This document shows positions 19,432 to 29,456 of a DNA stretch of 64,000 nt, piece by piece (position 1 is the first letter of the stretch; every line of letters starts with the position of its first letter). The DNA comes from Superficieibacter sp. 1612_C1 (GTDB lineage Bacteria > Pseudomonadota > Gammaproteobacteria > Enterobacterales > Enterobacteriaceae). The DNA lies in NCBI RefSeq assembly GCF_015234305.1, contig NZ_JADGMI010000001.1, forward strand, positions 62,001 to 126,000, given 5' to 3'. The notes under the pieces are model-generated. The model worked only from the letters and a program-made list of their open reading frames with translations. It did no database searches and was not told the origin of the DNA. The position numbers and the translations under genes are program-made.

Positions 19432-20652
19432 ATGTTTAACTCTTTTTTCCCAAAACCGGGGCCATTTTTTCTCTCGGCCTTTCTTTGGGGGCTGGCAGCC
19501 GTGCTGTTCTGGCAAACCGAAGGCGGGGCCTGGCTGCTGCATCTTTTTTCCGCTACTGCTGATGCACCCATCAGCGCCGCGCGATTCTGGTCTCCTGGCT
19601 ACCTGGTGTTTTATGCGTACTATGCTGTTTGCGTCGGGCTTTTTGCCCTGTTCTGGCAGGGGTACTGTCCGCATCGCTGGCAGCGCTGGTCCATCTGGGG
19701 CACCGCACTGATTATTTTTGTTACCTGGTTTTTGGTAGAAGTCGGCGTGGCCGTAAACGCCTGGTATGGTCCTTTTTATGATCTGATTCAAAAGGCGTTG
19801 AGCAAGCCGAATTCAGTCAATATTGAACAGTTCTACCATGGCATTGTTACCTTCCTCGGTATCGCGCTGATTGCGGTGGTCGTTGGCGTGTTGAACAATT
19901 TTTTCATTAGCCATTACGTTTTTCGCTGGCGTAGCGCAATGAACGAATACTATACGAATTACTGGCCGAAACTGCGGCACATTGAAGGGGCAGCTCAGCG
20001 TGTGCAGGAAGATACCATGCGTTTTTCCTCCACGCTTGAAGATATGGGCGTCAGTTTTTTGAACGCGATAGTGACCTTAATTGCGTTTCTCCCCGTGCTG
20101 GTCACGCTGTCTGCGCACGTGCCCGACCTGCCGGTGATTGGACATCTGCACGATGGACTGGTGATCGCCGGGATCGTCTGGGCGTTGTTGGGTACCGCTC
20201 TGCTGGCAGTGGTTGGTATTAGGTTGCCAGGGCTGGAGTTTAAAAACCAGCGTGTTGAGGCGGCGTATCGTAAGGAGCTAGTGTACGGCGAAGACGATCC
20301 GACTCGCGCCACGCCACCGACCCTGCGCGAACTGTTCACGGCGGTGCGGCAGAACTATTTTCGCCTTTATTTTCACTATATGTATTTTAATATTGCACGC
20401 ATTCTGTACCTGCAAGTGGATAACGTTTTCGGCTTGTTCCTGCTGTTTCCGTCCATTGTTGCCGGTACAGTAACGCTGGGTTTGATGCGCCAGATCCTCG
20501 ACGTCTTTGGTCAGGTACGCGAATCCTTTCAGTATCTCATCAATTCATGGCCTACTCTGGTAGAGTTGATGTCGATTTATAAGCGTCTGCGCAGCTTTGA
20601 ACGCGAACTGGATCAGCCGGACACAGGGGAGGCTGTTAACACCTATTTTTAA
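19432..20652 (+). CDS. sbmA: Peptide antibiotic transporter SbmA
   Basis: 406 residues, identical in length to E. coli SbmA. The SbmA/BacA fold has several membrane helices (for example [16 protein letters not shown] and [15 protein letters not shown]) and the conserved segment [11 protein letters not shown]-type ([11 protein letters not shown], about residues 163-173). It is a proton-driven inner-membrane importer of microcin B17, microcin J25, bleomycin and proline-rich peptides. A GGGAG ribosome site precedes ATG 19432. It is co-oriented with yaiW 19 bp downstream, as in E. coli. Confidence 0.96.
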   Translation: MFNSFFPKPGPFFLSAFLWGLAAVLFWQTEGGAWLLHLFSATADAPISAARFWSPGYLVFYAYYAVCVGLFALFWQGYCPHRWQRWSIWGTALIIFVTWFLVEVGVAVNAWYGPFYDLIQKALSKPNSVNIEQFYHGIVTFLGIALIAVVVGVLNNFFISHYVFRWRSAMNEYYTNYWPKLRHIEGAAQRVQEDTMRFSSTLEDMGVSFLNAIVTLIAFLPVLVTLSAHVPDLPVIGHLHDGLVIAGIVWALLGTALLAVVGIRLPGLEFKNQRVEAAYRKELVYGEDDPTRATPPTLRELFTAVRQNYFRLYFHYMYFNIARILYLQVDNVFGLFLLFPSIVAGTVTLGLMRQILDVFGQVRESFQYLINSWPTLVELMSIYKRLRSFERELDQPDTGEAVNTYF

Positions 20653-20671
20653 CTACAGGGATGCCTGAATA

Positions 20672-21769
20672 ATGGCCGCACCGCACACTAGCTCTGCCGT
20701 AATCACCGTATTAGCCGCCCTGATCCTGGCTGGCTGTAGTACAGAAAAAGCGCCGTTGAAAAAAGGCGAAAAGGCCATTGATGTGGCGAGTCTGGTGAAG
20801 AAAAAAATGCCAGCCAGCGTTAAAAATCGTGATGAATGGGCACAGACCCTTGCTCGCACTTTTGAGAGTCAGAAGCTGGCCCCAACGGAAGAAAACGTCT
20901 GCTCGGTGCTGGCCGTCGCACAGCAGGAATCAAATTATCAGGCCGATCCTGCCGTGCCCGGCCTGAATAAAATTGCCTGGCAGGAGATTGAACGTCGGGC
21001 GGCAAAACTGCACATTCCGGCGCTGCTGGTGCATACCGCGCTGAAGATAAAATCACCCAATGGCAAGAGCTACAGTGACCGGCTGGATACGGTTAAAACC
21101 GAAAAGCAGCTTAGCGCTATCTTCGATGATTTAATTGATACCGTGCCGCTCGGGCAGCAGCTTTTTGGCTCGTTTAACCCGGTCCATACCGGCGGGCCGA
21201 TGCAGGTCAGTATTGCTTTCGCTCAGGAGCACACGCGCGGCTATCCGTGGAAAATGGAAGGCACCGTGCGTCAGGAAGTATTTACCCTGCGCGGCGGCCT
21301 GTGGTTTGGCACATACCATTTGTTAAATTATCCCGCCAGTTATTCCGCGCCGCTCTACCGCTTTGCCGACTTTAACGCCGGTTGGTACGCCAGCCGCAAC
21401 GCCGCATTTCAGAACGCGGTCAGTAAAGCCAGCGGCGTGAAACTGGCGCTGGACGGCGATTTGATCCGCTATGACAGTCGCGAGGCGGGTACTACGGAGC
21501 TGGCGGTAAGAAAGCTGGCGGGGCAGCTTGAGATGAGCGATAGCGAGATCCGCAGCCAACTGGAAAAAGGCGATTCACTCGCTTTCGAGAAGACCGATCT
21601 TTATCGTGGGGTGTTCAAACTGGCGGAGAGAAAAAGCGGGAAAGCATTACCGAAAGAGGTGTTGCCGGGCATTCAACTGGAAAGCCCGAAGATCACGCGC
21701 AATCTCACAACCGCATGGTTCGCGAAACGCGTCGATGATCGACGGGCTAAATGCATGGCGCAGAATTAA
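20672..21769 (+). CDS. yaiW: Surface-exposed lipoprotein YaiW (DUF1615)
   Basis: 365 residues with a lipoprotein signal peptide and lipobox LAGC (Cys 22). DUF1615 follows. The segment [25 protein letters not shown] looks lysozyme-like (a Glu in AQQES), but no enzymatic role is established. In E. coli YaiW is an outer-membrane lipoprotein that co-operates with SbmA in peptide uptake. Its stop overlaps the convergent yaiY gene by four bases. Confidence 0.92.
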   Translation: MAAPHTSSAVITVLAALILAGCSTEKAPLKKGEKAIDVASLVKKKMPASVKNRDEWAQTLARTFESQKLAPTEENVCSVLAVAQQESNYQADPAVPGLNKIAWQEIERRAAKLHIPALLVHTALKIKSPNGKSYSDRLDTVKTEKQLSAIFDDLIDTVPLGQQLFGSFNPVHTGGPMQVSIAFAQEHTRGYPWKMEGTVRQEVFTLRGGLWFGTYHLLNYPASYSAPLYRFADFNAGWYASRNAAFQNAVSKASGVKLALDGDLIRYDSREAGTTELAVRKLAGQLEMSDSEIRSQLEKGDSLAFEKTDLYRGVFKLAERKSGKALPKEVLPGIQLESPKITRNLTTAWFAKRVDDRRAKCMAQN

Positions 21770-22068
21770 CCATAGTGACGCCACCGCAGGAGCAATGCTA
21801 CAACGCCAAGGATCATACAACCTATCAGGAAGGGTACCAGCCCAAAAAGGGTACCCACCGCCAGCCCCATTTCAACATGTGGTCGACCGGTGTCCTGTAT
21901 TTGCATTAACTGCTCATACACGCCCGGCGCATGCACTACCAGATTAAGGATCTGCGCGCCCACCCAAAAGCAGAGCAATACGAATAGCGCGTATGCAATA
22001 TTCCCTGGAGTGGACCGATCTTTCTTTTTTCCACGCAGCATAGGTTTGGAAAAGGTGAACTCTGTCAT
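21766..22068 (-). CDS. yaiY: Inner membrane protein YaiY (DUF2755)
   Basis: 100 residues with two strong membrane helices ([19 protein letters not shown] and [19 protein letters not shown]), matching E. coli YaiY (102). Basic residues at the start ([10 protein letters not shown]) suggest the N-terminus is inside. Function is unknown. It is convergent with yaiW and is read from the 250-bp gap shared with yaiZ. Confidence 0.9.
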   Translation of the reverse strand: MTEFTFSKPMLRGKKKDRSTPGNIAYALFVLLCFWVGAQILNLVVHAPGVYEQLMQIQDTGRPHVEMGLAVGTLFGLVPFLIGCMILGVVALLLRWRHYG

Positions 22069-22318
22069 ACCGACCTCCCGGACGCATTCTTTCAGACTTC
22101 ATGCCCGTACTGATGCTTAGTTTGACAGGTCATTACCATTGTCAATATCAGATTCATGGTAATTTCGACGCTGGAATTTTCCTGGTTGCATAAGTTTGTG
22201 TTGTGTCACAAATTTTTAACTTAAGTTTAACTTATGCCGCTTTTAAGAATTTCCGCACCTGCCACAGACGTCCGGCTGAAAATATGCGAGGATGCGCTTT
22301 TCCTCTGTCGGAGTTGTC

Positions 22319-22537
22319 ATGAAGCTGCCTGTAAAAATCCGTCGTGACTGGCACTATTACGCGTTTGCGATTGGCCTGATCTTTATTTTGAATGGTGTGG
22401 TGGGGCTATTGGGCTTTGAGGCGAAGGGCTGGCAATCTTACGCTGTCGGGCTGTTAACCTGGGTTATCGGCTTCTGGCTGGCCGGATTAATCATTCGCCG
22501 CCGCCCCGAGGAAGAGACGACGGCGAAACAGGATTAG
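22319..22537 (+). CDS. yaiZ: Inner membrane protein YaiZ (DUF2754)
   Basis: 72 residues with two membrane helices ([20 protein letters not shown] and [19 protein letters not shown]) and a basic, charged tail (RRRPEEE). It closely follows E. coli YaiZ. Function is unknown. ATG 22319 is chosen over the longer frame because GGAG sits just upstream and the length matches. Its last four bases overlap the convergent end of ddlA. Confidence 0.9.
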   Translation: MKLPVKIRRDWHYYAFAIGLIFILNGVVGLLGFEAKGWQSYAVGLLTWVIGFWLAGLIIRRRPEEETTAKQD

Positions 22538-23634
22538 GGGTTTATCGTGCATTTTAACTGGCTGTTGGCGCGATGACGCTCCAGAGCCAGTTCGATCAGA
22601 CGGGTGATGAGTGCAGAGTAGCCAAGGCCACTGGCCTGCCATAACTTAGGATACATGCTGATATTGGTAAAGCCGGGCAGGGTGTTAATTTCGTTAATCA
22701 CCACCTTGTTCTCAGTGGTGAGGAAAACGTCCACCCGCGCCATGCCGCTGCATCCCAGCGCTTGATATGCCTGAACCGCGACGTCACGAATGTGGTCATT
22801 AATAGCCGCATCAATATTGGCCGGGACCACGACCTGCGCGCCGCCATCGTCAATATATTTGGTGTCGTAGGCATAAAACTCGCTATTAAGCACAACTTCA
22901 CCGCAGGTGCTGGCCTTGGGATACTCATTCCCCAGCACGGCGCATTCGATTTCACGTCCTTTAATGCCTTGCTCGACAATAACCTTATGATCGAACTCAA
23001 ACGCCAGCGCGACGGCCTGCTGGTACTGGGTTTCGCTGGTCACTTTGCTGACGCCGACAGAGGACCCCTGGTTCGCTGGCTTCACAAAGAGCGGCAGGCC
23101 AAAGCGCGCTTCAACCTCGGCAAAGGTTACGCTGTGGCGATTAGTGCGGGTCAGGGTCACAAAAGGAGCAATAGCCAGCCCGGCATCACGCAGCAGGCGC
23201 TTGGTGATATCTTTGTCCATGCAGGCGGCGGAGCTTAATACGTCCGAGCCGACAAAGGGCAAATTGGCGATGCGCAGCAGGCCCTGCAATGAACCATCTT
23301 CTCCCAGCGTGCCGTGGACGATGGGGAAAATAACGTCTATCCTGGCAGACAACTGCCCGTTAGCGGCATCAATAAATTGTTCCGTTTGTTTACCGGGAAT
23401 ATGGGCGAGGGTAGTCGTGGAAGGCGCGAGCGCGATGTGCGCGGGATCGTGAGCGTTCAGCAAATAGTGGCTTTCATCATTAATATGCCAGCCGCCTTGT
23501 TTATCGATTCCTAAAAGCACTACCTCAAAGCGTGATTTATCAATCGCCTCGACGATATTTTTTGCCGATTGTAATGAGACTTCATGCTCTGCTGATTTCC
23601 CACCAAAAACGATACCTACCCGCAACTTAGCCAT
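22534..23634 (-). CDS. ddlA: D-alanine--D-alanine ligase A
   Basis: 366 residues (364 in E. coli). It starts [24 protein letters not shown], the usual Ddl N-terminus. ATP-grasp features follow: [29 protein letters not shown] and the C-terminal [19 protein letters not shown]. It makes D-Ala-D-Ala in the cytoplasm for the peptidoglycan stem peptide. ATG 23634 was chosen by family length over the 13-residue-longer frame; its ribosome site is weak. The gene next door, a LAS-type peptidase, also concerns cell wall peptides. Confidence 0.96.
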   Translation of the reverse strand: MAKLRVGIVFGGKSAEHEVSLQSAKNIVEAIDKSRFEVVLLGIDKQGGWHINDESHYLLNAHDPAHIALAPSTTTLAHIPGKQTEQFIDAANGQLSARIDVIFPIVHGTLGEDGSLQGLLRIANLPFVGSDVLSSAACMDKDITKRLLRDAGLAIAPFVTLTRTNRHSVTFAEVEARFGLPLFVKPANQGSSVGVSKVTSETQYQQAVALAFEFDHKVIVEQGIKGREIECAVLGNEYPKASTCGEVVLNSEFYAYDTKYIDDGGAQVVVPANIDAAINDHIRDVAVQAYQALGCSGMARVDVFLTTENKVVINEINTLPGFTNISMYPKLWQASGLGYSALITRLIELALERHRANSQLKCTINP

Positions 23635-23731
23635 TTCAACACTGATCCCTGGTAAACGTAAAACACATAACATATCACGTCAAAATCGGCCCTTCTGCCA
23701 TAATCTTAAGTAAATCGATAAAGGGGGTGCA

Positions 23732-24415
23732 GTGAAAGGAAAAGGGTTGATTGTTTTCGCCTTACTGGCTGGCGCTGCGTGGTGGGGATATCGCTATCTG
23801 CCCTCATACTACAACCCGTTTGCGCCGCTTCAGCTTACCGATCCTCCGGGGCGCATCACGCAAATCAAATTACGTCGGCTTTCTGAGGATGCGTGTCAGG
23901 CATTACTGGCGCAGGCAAATAAGCAGCACCTTATTACCACTCAGGCGGTGGCGGACAGTGGCGGAACCTGCCCGTTAAGCAATGTCGTGCGGGTGCGCGA
24001 TTTTGGTGATGTCAGACTAAGCAGCAGTTTTCTCGCCAGTTGCCCTCTGGCACTCAGTAGCGCACTGTTTGTTGAACAGCAGGCGAAGCCGCTTGCGCAG
24101 CAGCTTATTGGCAGCCCGCTGCGGCAGGTTGATCATCTTGGTAGCTATGCCTGTCGTAATATTTATCATCGTGAAAATGCCCGTCTGAGCGAGCATGCGA
24201 CCGCGGAAGCGCTGGATGTGAGCGGTTTTCGCTTCGCCAATGGGAAACGCGTAACGGTATTGAAAGGCTGGCCCGACCCGCAAACGCAGCCTTTTTTACG
24301 CGCCTTACTCTCCAGCAGCTGCCATTATTACGGCAACGGTCTGGGCCCGGAATATAATGCGGCGCATGCCAACCATTTCCATCTTGGTATGCGCGGATAT
24401 GGCCTGTGCCGGTAA
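23732..24415 (+). CDS. Extensin-like family protein, LAS-type zinc peptidase fold
   Basis: 227 residues. An N-terminal membrane anchor or signal (GLIVFALLAGAAWWGYRYL) is followed by the extensin-like C-terminal domain (Pfam PF06904). The metal-site pattern is visible: H155 and D162 in LSEHATAEALDVSGF and H215/H217 in ANHFHLG. This resembles the VanY/MepA (LAS) D-Ala-D-Ala peptidases. Six cysteines (55, 80, 104, 141, 197, 226) fit periplasmic disulfides. A GTG start follows AAGGGGG. It is divergent from ddlA. The likely role is peptidoglycan cleavage, but no activity is proven for the family as far as I know. Confidence 0.8.
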   Translation: MKGKGLIVFALLAGAAWWGYRYLPSYYNPFAPLQLTDPPGRITQIKLRRLSEDACQALLAQANKQHLITTQAVADSGGTCPLSNVVRVRDFGDVRLSSSFLASCPLALSSALFVEQQAKPLAQQLIGSPLRQVDHLGSYACRNIYHRENARLSEHATAEALDVSGFRFANGKRVTVLKGWPDPQTQPFLRALLSSSCHYYGNGLGPEYNAAHANHFHLGMRGYGLCR

Positions 24416-24523
24416 AGTGAAATGGTATCAAAATGCGTAAAACGCATCTCTGGCCCTGAAGGACGAAGGATAACTTGTTACACTGTCAGCTAATGAGTAA
24501 AAACTTAATTACTATATACGTTT

Positions 24524-25720
24524 ATGGAATCCTGGAAGGTTAATCTTATTTCGGTCTGGCTCGGTTGCTTTTTTACCGGGCTGGCGATCAGCCAAATTTT
24601 ACCCTTCCTGCCGCTTTATGTCTCACAACTGGGCGTCACCTCACATGAGGCGCTTTCTCTGTGGTCTGGCCTGACCTTCAGCGTGACGTTTCTGGTCTCG
24701 GCGATTGTCTCGCCGATGTGGGGCAGCCTTGCGGACCGTAAAGGGCGTAAGCTGATGCTGCTGCGCGCGTCGCTGGGCATGGCGATTGCGATTTTGCTCC
24801 AGGCCTTCGCCACTAACGTCTGGCAGCTCTTTTTCCTGCGCGCGGTGATGGGTCTGACATCAGGGTATATACCCAACGCTATGGCGCTGGTGGCCTCGCA
24901 GGTACCGCGTGAGCGCAGCGGTTGGGCGCTGAGCACCCTGTCGACGGCACAAATCAGCGGCGTGATTGGCGGGCCGCTACTGGGTGGTTTTCTCGCGGAT
25001 CATGTTGGTTTGCGCGCGGTATTTTTTATTACCGCTATCCTGCTCACCGTGAGTTTTCTGGTCACGCTTTTCCTGATTAAAGAGGGTGTCAGGCCGCAGG
25101 TGAATAAAGCCGACCGGCTGAGCGGTAAAGCGGTTTTCGCCACGCTGCCTTATCCCGGGCTGGTGATCAGCCTGTTTGTCACCACCATGGTTATTCAGCT
25201 CTGTAACGGTTCCATTGGGCCTATCCTGGCGCTGTTCATTAAATCAATGCGCCCGGACAGCGATAACATCGCTTTTTTAAGCGGTATGATTGCCGCGGTG
25301 CCCGGCGTCTCCGCGCTTATCTCCGCGCCCCGTCTCGGTAAGCTTGGCGACCGCATTGGCACCGCCCGTATTCTGGTCGCGACGTTATGCTGCGCGGTAG
25401 TGATGTTTTTCGCCATGTCGTTTGTCACCTCGCCGCTACAGCTCGGGATCCTGCGCTTTATGCTCGGTTTTGCCGACGGCGCGATGCTGCCCGCCGTGCA
25501 GACGCTGCTGCTGAAATATTGCAGCGATCAGGTGACGGGGCGTATTTTTGGCTACAACCAGTCTTTTATGTATCTGGGCAATGTGGCGGGGCCGTTAATT
25601 GGCGCGTCAGTCTCTGCCGTTGCCGGGTTTCGCTGGGTGTTCCTTGCTACCGCCATCGTGGTGTTGATTAACCTGTGGCAACTGATTGTCATGCTGCGTC
25701 GTACCCGACAGAACGGTTAA
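24524..25720 (+). CDS. MdtG-like MFS multidrug efflux transporter
   Basis: 398 residues, 12 predicted helices. It follows E. coli MdtG closely in motifs: the opening [22 protein letters not shown], motif [34 protein letters not shown] (motif C) and [13 protein letters not shown] in the second half. The genuine mdtG lies elsewhere in enterobacteria, so this is a paralogue. It is expected to export drugs by proton antiport at the inner membrane. It sits between ddlA and iraP, where E. coli has no gene. Confidence 0.82.
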   Translation: MESWKVNLISVWLGCFFTGLAISQILPFLPLYVSQLGVTSHEALSLWSGLTFSVTFLVSAIVSPMWGSLADRKGRKLMLLRASLGMAIAILLQAFATNVWQLFFLRAVMGLTSGYIPNAMALVASQVPRERSGWALSTLSTAQISGVIGGPLLGGFLADHVGLRAVFFITAILLTVSFLVTLFLIKEGVRPQVNKADRLSGKAVFATLPYPGLVISLFVTTMVIQLCNGSIGPILALFIKSMRPDSDNIAFLSGMIAAVPGVSALISAPRLGKLGDRIGTARILVATLCCAVVMFFAMSFVTSPLQLGILRFMLGFADGAMLPAVQTLLLKYCSDQVTGRIFGYNQSFMYLGNVAGPLIGASVSAVAGFRWVFLATAIVVLINLWQLIVMLRRTRQNG

Positions 25721-25973
25721 TCTCATCGCTATTTATGTACAGACCGCTTTTTAGAGGGAACTTACTGTGGCGTAAATAGATTGCGTTATTAATGAGTCCT
25801 GAAAACAAAAAAGCATAAAATTAAACGCCAGGCATACGTTTTGCTGATAACAATGGCATCTGCAAGGCTGACCGCGCAAAATGATGCGGCTGTCTTGAAA
25901 TAACCCTCGTTCTCATGTATTTATTAGCACGGCTTAATAACAGGTTTAACCGGATTCGTAAGGACATCGCGCC

Positions 25974-26234
25974 ATGAAAAATCTTATTGCGGAATTACTG
26001 GTCAAACTGGGGGAAAAGGAAGAGGAATCAAAGGAACTGTTAGCGCAGGTTGAAGCGCTGGAAATTGTTGTCACCTCGCTGGTGCGCCATATGGCACAGG
26101 ATGAACAGCAAAAGCTGATACACAGTATTGAATCCGCGATGGAGGGTGCCAGCCCGGAACCACCCATTCCTGACGGTGATAGTGAACTCCTGCGACAATA
26201 CGTAAAAAAGCTGTTAAGGCATCCCCGCTCCTGA
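25974..26234 (+). CDS. iraP: Anti-adaptor IraP, RpoS stabiliser
   Basis: 86 residues, the E. coli length. It begins [33 protein letters not shown]-type with the coiled coil (about 1-45) that binds RssB. By blocking RssB it stops ClpXP degradation of sigma-S during phosphate starvation and, in Salmonella, under PhoP control. AAGGA precedes ATG 25974. The 253-bp upstream region has no ORF and should contain its promoter. Confidence 0.92.
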   Translation: MKNLIAELLVKLGEKEEESKELLAQVEALEIVVTSLVRHMAQDEQQKLIHSIESAMEGASPEPPIPDGDSELLRQYVKKLLRHPRS

Positions 26235-26253
26235 TAGCAATAAAACGATAACC

Positions 26254-26271
26254 CTGTCATCGTTCTGTCAT
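26254..26271 (+). promoter_or_regulatory. Pho box of the lost phoA gene
   Basis: CTGTCAT, CGTT, CTGTCAT: two perfect 7-bp PhoB half-sites with the normal four-base spacer. A -10-like TATACA follows at 26280-26285. The layout corresponds to the E. coli phoA promoter. Confidence 0.85.
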
Positions 26272-26325
26272 TTCAGGTTTATACAGTCTTCGTGTTTTAT
26301 TTATTTCTACATGGAGACTGTATAA

Positions 26326-26520
26326 ATGAAACATTCCGCTATATTAATTGCGTTATTTCCACGCTTAACATCCTCTGGTTGCCGGGCGTAACTGTGCCGG
26401 GTAATCGAGGCCCGCAGGGCGATATCACGTTGTCTGATGGTTATTTTAAGGGCATTGTTGTGCTGTCGGCGATGAAATTTACCTCGCCGGGTGGTTTTTT
26501 TAGCGCAACGGACCAGACTT
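26326..26520 (+). pseudogene. phoA: Fossil of alkaline phosphatase gene phoA
   Basis: Between the Pho box and psiF lies the phoA leader, with CTACATGGAG before ATG 26326 as in E. coli. The frame opens MKHSAILIALFPR (E. coli MKQSTIALALLPL), then shifts and stops at 26389-26391. In the next frame VPGNRGPQGDIT matches PhoA VLENRAAQGDIT, and DGYFKGIVVLSAMKFT matches GGFFKGIDALPLTGQYT. Between these two blocks some 40 residues of PhoA are deleted. The final ATDQT-stop may be the remains of the C-terminal LTDQT. About 95% of the gene is gone, so no phosphatase can be made. Confidence 0.85.
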
Positions 26521-26550
26521 AGAATGAACCTCTTACTGAAGGACGACATA

Positions 26551-26868
26551 ATGAAAATAATATTTCTGGTTACCCTGGTCTTTGGCATGGTTATTCTTTC
26601 CACGGTGGGCGCGGCTGAAAAAACGCTTACCCCTCAACAACAGCGGATGGCAACCTGTAACCAGCAGGCGGCGGATAAAACGCTGAAAGGGGATGAGCGT
26701 AAGCGTTTTATGAGCGAGTGCCTGAAGGGTGGAAAAGCAAAAGATGAAAAAGGGCTCACGCCGCAGCAATTAAAAATGCGCGATTGCAGCTCGCAGGCGA
26801 CACAGCAGTCGCTTAAGGGTGAAGATCGCAGCAAATTTATGAGCGGCTGCCTGAAAAAACAGGCGTAA
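26551..26868 (+). CDS. psiF: Phosphate-starvation-inducible protein PsiF
   Basis: 105 residues with a signal peptide (about 1-21, ending GAA-EKT). Two tandem PsiF repeats follow: LTPQQQRMATCNQQAADKTL then KGDERKRFMSECLKGG, and again LTPQQLKMRDCSSQATQQSL then KGEDRSKFMSGCLKK. Each repeat has two cysteines. It is a small periplasmic protein of unknown function, induced with phoA in E. coli. The start at 26551 follows GAAGGA. With phoA gone it is the only gene left behind the Pho box. Confidence 0.92.
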   Translation: MKIIFLVTLVFGMVILSTVGAAEKTLTPQQQRMATCNQQAADKTLKGDERKRFMSECLKGGKAKDEKGLTPQQLKMRDCSSQATQQSLKGEDRSKFMSGCLKKQA

Positions 26869-26873
26869 ACGAA

Positions 26874-26901
26874 ACGGGTGAGACCGACGTGCCTCACCCG
26901 T
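26874..26901. terminator. Bidirectional hairpin between psiF and proC
   Basis: ACGGGTGAG, ten-base loop, CTCACCCGT, in the 39-bp gap between the convergent stops. The U-tract is weak on both sides. Confidence 0.6.
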
Positions 26902-26907
26902 TCTTGA

Positions 26908-27717
26908 TCAGGCGCGGCTAAGCTGTTCTGATTTCTCCATACAGCTGACCATCGCTTCGATCACCGCCGCACGAAAACCACGTTCTTCTAAGACGCGTAC
27001 CGCTTCAATGGTCGTCCCGCCAGGTGAACACACCATATCCTTCAGCTCGCCGGGGTGCTTACCGGTTTCCAGCACCATTTTTGCCGAGCCCATCACCGCC
27101 TGGGCCGCAAACTTATACGCCTGTGCACGCGGCATGCCGCCCTGAACGGCAGCGTCAGCCATCGCCTCAATAAACATAAACACATACGCCGGTGCCGAGC
27201 CGCTCACCCCGACAACCGGGTGAATAATGGCTTCGGCGACGACTTCCGCTTCGCCGAAGCTGCGAAAAATCGCCAGGGCTTCCTGCGTTTCGTCATCATT
27301 GACCAGCGCGTTGGGTGTCAGTGAGGTCATCCCGGCGTTAACCAGCGACGGCGTGTTGGGCATGGCGCGAATAATTTTGCGGTCGTGGCCCAGCGCGGTC
27401 GCCAGTTGTGCCAGCGTCACGCCAGCCGCAATGGAAATCACCACCGAGTCCTTATTAAAGCTGGAGGCGATGTCATTCAGCGTTTTAACCGTGATGGCGG
27501 GCTTCACCGCGCTGAAGACGATATCCGCTGCCTGCGCCACTTCCTGAGCACTGTGCGCCCCGTTTACACCATACTGCTCATGCAGCGCCGCCACTTTTTC
27601 CGGTGAGGGGGTATAGACCCAAATCTTTTCTGGCTGTACCTGGCCGCTGGCGATAAGCCCCCCGAGGATCGCTTTACCCATATTCCCGCAGCCGATAAAC
27701 CCAATTTTTTTCTCCAT
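26908..27717 (-). CDS. proC: Pyrroline-5-carboxylate reductase
   Basis: 269 residues, exactly E. coli ProC. The N-terminal Rossmann motif is [13 protein letters not shown]. The C-terminal signature is [20 protein letters not shown]-like, with [20 protein letters not shown] before it. It reduces 1-pyrroline-5-carboxylate to L-proline with NADPH, the last proline step, in the cytoplasm. ATG 27717 is used; a GTG lies one codon upstream. The dgcC gene found next to proC in E. coli is absent. Confidence 0.96.
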   Translation of the reverse strand: MEKKIGFIGCGNMGKAILGGLIASGQVQPEKIWVYTPSPEKVAALHEQYGVNGAHSAQEVAQAADIVFSAVKPAITVKTLNDIASSFNKDSVVISIAAGVTLAQLATALGHDRKIIRAMPNTPSLVNAGMTSLTPNALVNDDETQEALAIFRSFGEAEVVAEAIIHPVVGVSGSAPAYVFMFIEAMADAAVQGGMPRAQAYKFAAQAVMGSAKMVLETGKHPGELKDMVCSPGGTTIEAVRVLEERGFRAAVIEAMVSCMEKSEQLSRA

Positions 27718-27837
27718 CACCTTTCTCCGCGTGTAATTTATCTGGGCGATAAGCTTAACGCGGATTATTCTTCAGGGCTAAAGCTTCCTGCGCCCTGGCG
27801 GCAGATTGCAGGGGGCACTGAACAAACAGGAGTGAGG

Positions 27838-28287
27838 ATGGCTATTTGGGTTGATGCGGACGCCTGTCCGAATGTCATAAAAGAAATTTTATTCCGCGCT
27901 GCCGAGCGCACGCAGACCACGCTTACGCTGGTGGCGAATCAGTCGCTGCGCACGCCGCCGTCACGCGTGATCCGCACGCTACGCGTCGAAAGCGGTTTTG
28001 ACGTAGCCGATAACGAAATCGTCCGTCTGTGCGCGGCGGGCGATCTGGTGATCACCGCTGATATTCCGCTGGCCGCCGAAGTGCTGGCCAAAGGCGCAGC
28101 AGCATTAAATCCGCGCGGTGAACGTTACACAGAAGCCACTATCCGCGAAAGGCTGACGATGCGTGATTTTATGGACACGCTACGCGCTAGCGGGATCCAG
28201 ACCGGTGGCCCGGACACGCTTTCGCAACGCGACCGCCAGCGTTTTGCCGCCGAGCTGGATAAATGGCTCCTCCAGCAAAAGAAATAG
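27838..28287 (+). CDS. yaiI: UPF0178 family protein YaiI
   Basis: 149 residues, very close to E. coli YaiI (152). The PIN-like start is [21 protein letters not shown], with further acidic residues in [24 protein letters not shown]. This suggests a PIN/NYN-type nuclease fold, but the function is not established. ATG 27838 follows AGGAGTGAG. It is divergent from proC. Confidence 0.92.
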   Translation: MAIWVDADACPNVIKEILFRAAERTQTTLTLVANQSLRTPPSRVIRTLRVESGFDVADNEIVRLCAAGDLVITADIPLAAEVLAKGAAALNPRGERYTEATIRERLTMRDFMDTLRASGIQTGGPDTLSQRDRQRFAAELDKWLLQQKK

Positions 28288-28317
28288 AAGTGCAGATAGG
28301 GGATGAGTAACAAATTA

Positions 28318-28335
28318 TGCAATAATATGTTTACA
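28318..28335 (+). promoter_or_regulatory. TyrR box-like site (distal) of aroL
   Basis: TGCAAT-N6-TTTACA against the TyrR consensus TGTAAA-N6-TTTACA: ten of twelve positions. It is 74 bp upstream of a second box. Confidence 0.45.
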
Positions 28336-28391
28336 CTTTTGCTACCCTCTGACGCGATTACCTCGCTGTTCTCAGGGCATTAATCGCGTAT

Positions 28392-28409
28392 CGTAACTAA
28401 AGATTTACA
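28392..28409 (+). promoter_or_regulatory. TyrR box (proximal) of aroL
   Basis: CGTAAC-N6-TTTACA matches TGTAAA-N6-TTTACA at ten of twelve positions. It is just upstream of the TrpR site, as in the E. coli aroL promoter. Confidence 0.6.
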
Positions 28410-28418
28410 TGCCTTTTT

Positions 28419-28436
28419 GTACTAGTTTGATAGTAT
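28419..28436 (+). promoter_or_regulatory. TrpR operator of aroL
   Basis: GTACTAGTTTGATAGTAT, with the CTAG core of the Trp repressor operator, 55 bp before the start. E. coli aroL has a nearly identical site and is repressed by TrpR with TyrR. Confidence 0.75.
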
Positions 28437-28490
28437 ATCGTTCTTTGGTGCAAATTCATTGCCTCGCAGTATTCGGGAGAATTCCATTTT

Positions 28491-29033
28491 ATGACGCAAC
28501 CCGTTTTCTTCATTGGCCCACGCGGCTGCGGTAAAACCACCGTTGGTCAGGCGCTGGCACAAGAGCAAAACTGGCATTTTGTTGATACCGACCACTGGCT
28601 TCAGGAACGGGCGCAAATGGACGTCGCAGGGATTGTTGCGAAAGAAGGGTGGGAAGGATTTCGCGCTCGCGAAACACAGGCGCTGCAAGCGGTGGCTGCG
28701 CCGTCCACGGTGATTGCCACCGGGGGCGGGATGGTACTGGCAGACGTCAATCGTCGCTTTATGCGCGAAACGGGGCAGGTCATCTACCTGCGCGCGCCGG
28801 TCGCCGTTCTGGCGGCTCGTCTCGAAGCCTTTCCGCAAGAAGGACAGCGTCCGGCGTTAACCGCTAAACCGCTTGGGGAAGAAATCCGTGACGTGCTGGC
28901 GGAGCGTGAAGCGCTGTACTGCGAAGCGGCCCACTCTATTGTCGATGCCGCGCAGCCTCTTGAGCGTATTATTGCCGATGTACTGGCGGCGCTAAGCCTG
29001 TCCGCGTCTGACAGCCTGCGTCTATACTCATAG
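28491..29033 (+). CDS. aroL: Shikimate kinase II
   Basis: 180 residues (174 in E. coli). The P-loop GPRGCGKT is at 9-16, followed by the shikimate-binding D in VDTDHWLQ, the R in FRARETQAL and the GGG in [10 protein letters not shown]. It phosphorylates shikimate to shikimate-3-phosphate in the cytoplasm and is the high-affinity isozyme. It is first in aroL-yaiA-aroM. The C-terminal tail [10 protein letters not shown] is slightly longer than in E. coli. Confidence 0.95.
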   Translation: MTQPVFFIGPRGCGKTTVGQALAQEQNWHFVDTDHWLQERAQMDVAGIVAKEGWEGFRARETQALQAVAAPSTVIATGGGMVLADVNRRFMRETGQVIYLRAPVAVLAARLEAFPQEGQRPALTAKPLGEEIRDVLAEREALYCEAAHSIVDAAQPLERIIADVLAALSLSASDSLRLYS

Positions 29034-29061
29034 TTCTGATAACGAATAATGAGGAATATCT

Positions 29062-29253
29062 ATGCCGACCAAGCCTCCCTATCCGCGTAAAGCCCGTATT
29101 GAAGTGGTTGAAAAAGGGACCGATCAACCAAAAGTGACCTGGTATCAACTGCGAGCGGATCATCCGGAGCCGGATTCGCTGATTAGCGAGCATAATACTG
29201 AGCAGGAAGCGCTGGATGCCAAGCGGCGCTATGAAGATCCGGACAAGAGCTGA
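29062..29253 (+). CDS. yaiA: YaiA family protein
   Basis: 63 residues, the E. coli length and sequence type, starting [19 protein letters not shown]. It is small, charged and soluble; function is unknown. It lies 28 bp after aroL and is expected in the same TyrR/TrpR-controlled transcript. Confidence 0.92.
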   Translation: MPTKPPYPRKARIEVVEKGTDQPKVTWYQLRADHPEPDSLISEHNTEQEALDAKRRYEDPDKS

Positions 29254-29404
29254 ATCAGGCGGGTGTCCGTACCTGAATATATTCCTAAAGCATGATTAAC
29301 CTGGTATGAATCACATTTTTCACCTGTTGAAAATGTTACCAAACGATTAGTATCAAGCTTTACTGGTACATTCCGGAAGCATTCAGGAATTTATATGCAC
29401 TTTG

Positions 29405-29456
29405 AACGCTCACCTGCGGCTTCGCCTGCTGAGCGTTTTCCTCTCGCACCCTGGGT
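29405..29456 (+). promoter_or_regulatory. Two hairpins in the yaiA-aroM gap
   Basis: The first has AACGCTCA (29405-29412) paired with TGAGCGTT (29430-29437), with an inner GCG-GCTT-CGC stem, followed by TTC. The second is GCACC-CT-GGGTGC near 29446-29458. They sit in the 255-bp gap before aroM and may end part of the aroL-yaiA transcript or shape the aroM leader. Confidence 0.4.

Noticed and set aside
25926-25950. PhoP box upstream of iraP (GGCTTA...GGTTTA)
   Set aside because: The half-sites are six bases apart rather than five and one has a mismatch. PhoP control is known in Salmonella, but this is too weak to list.
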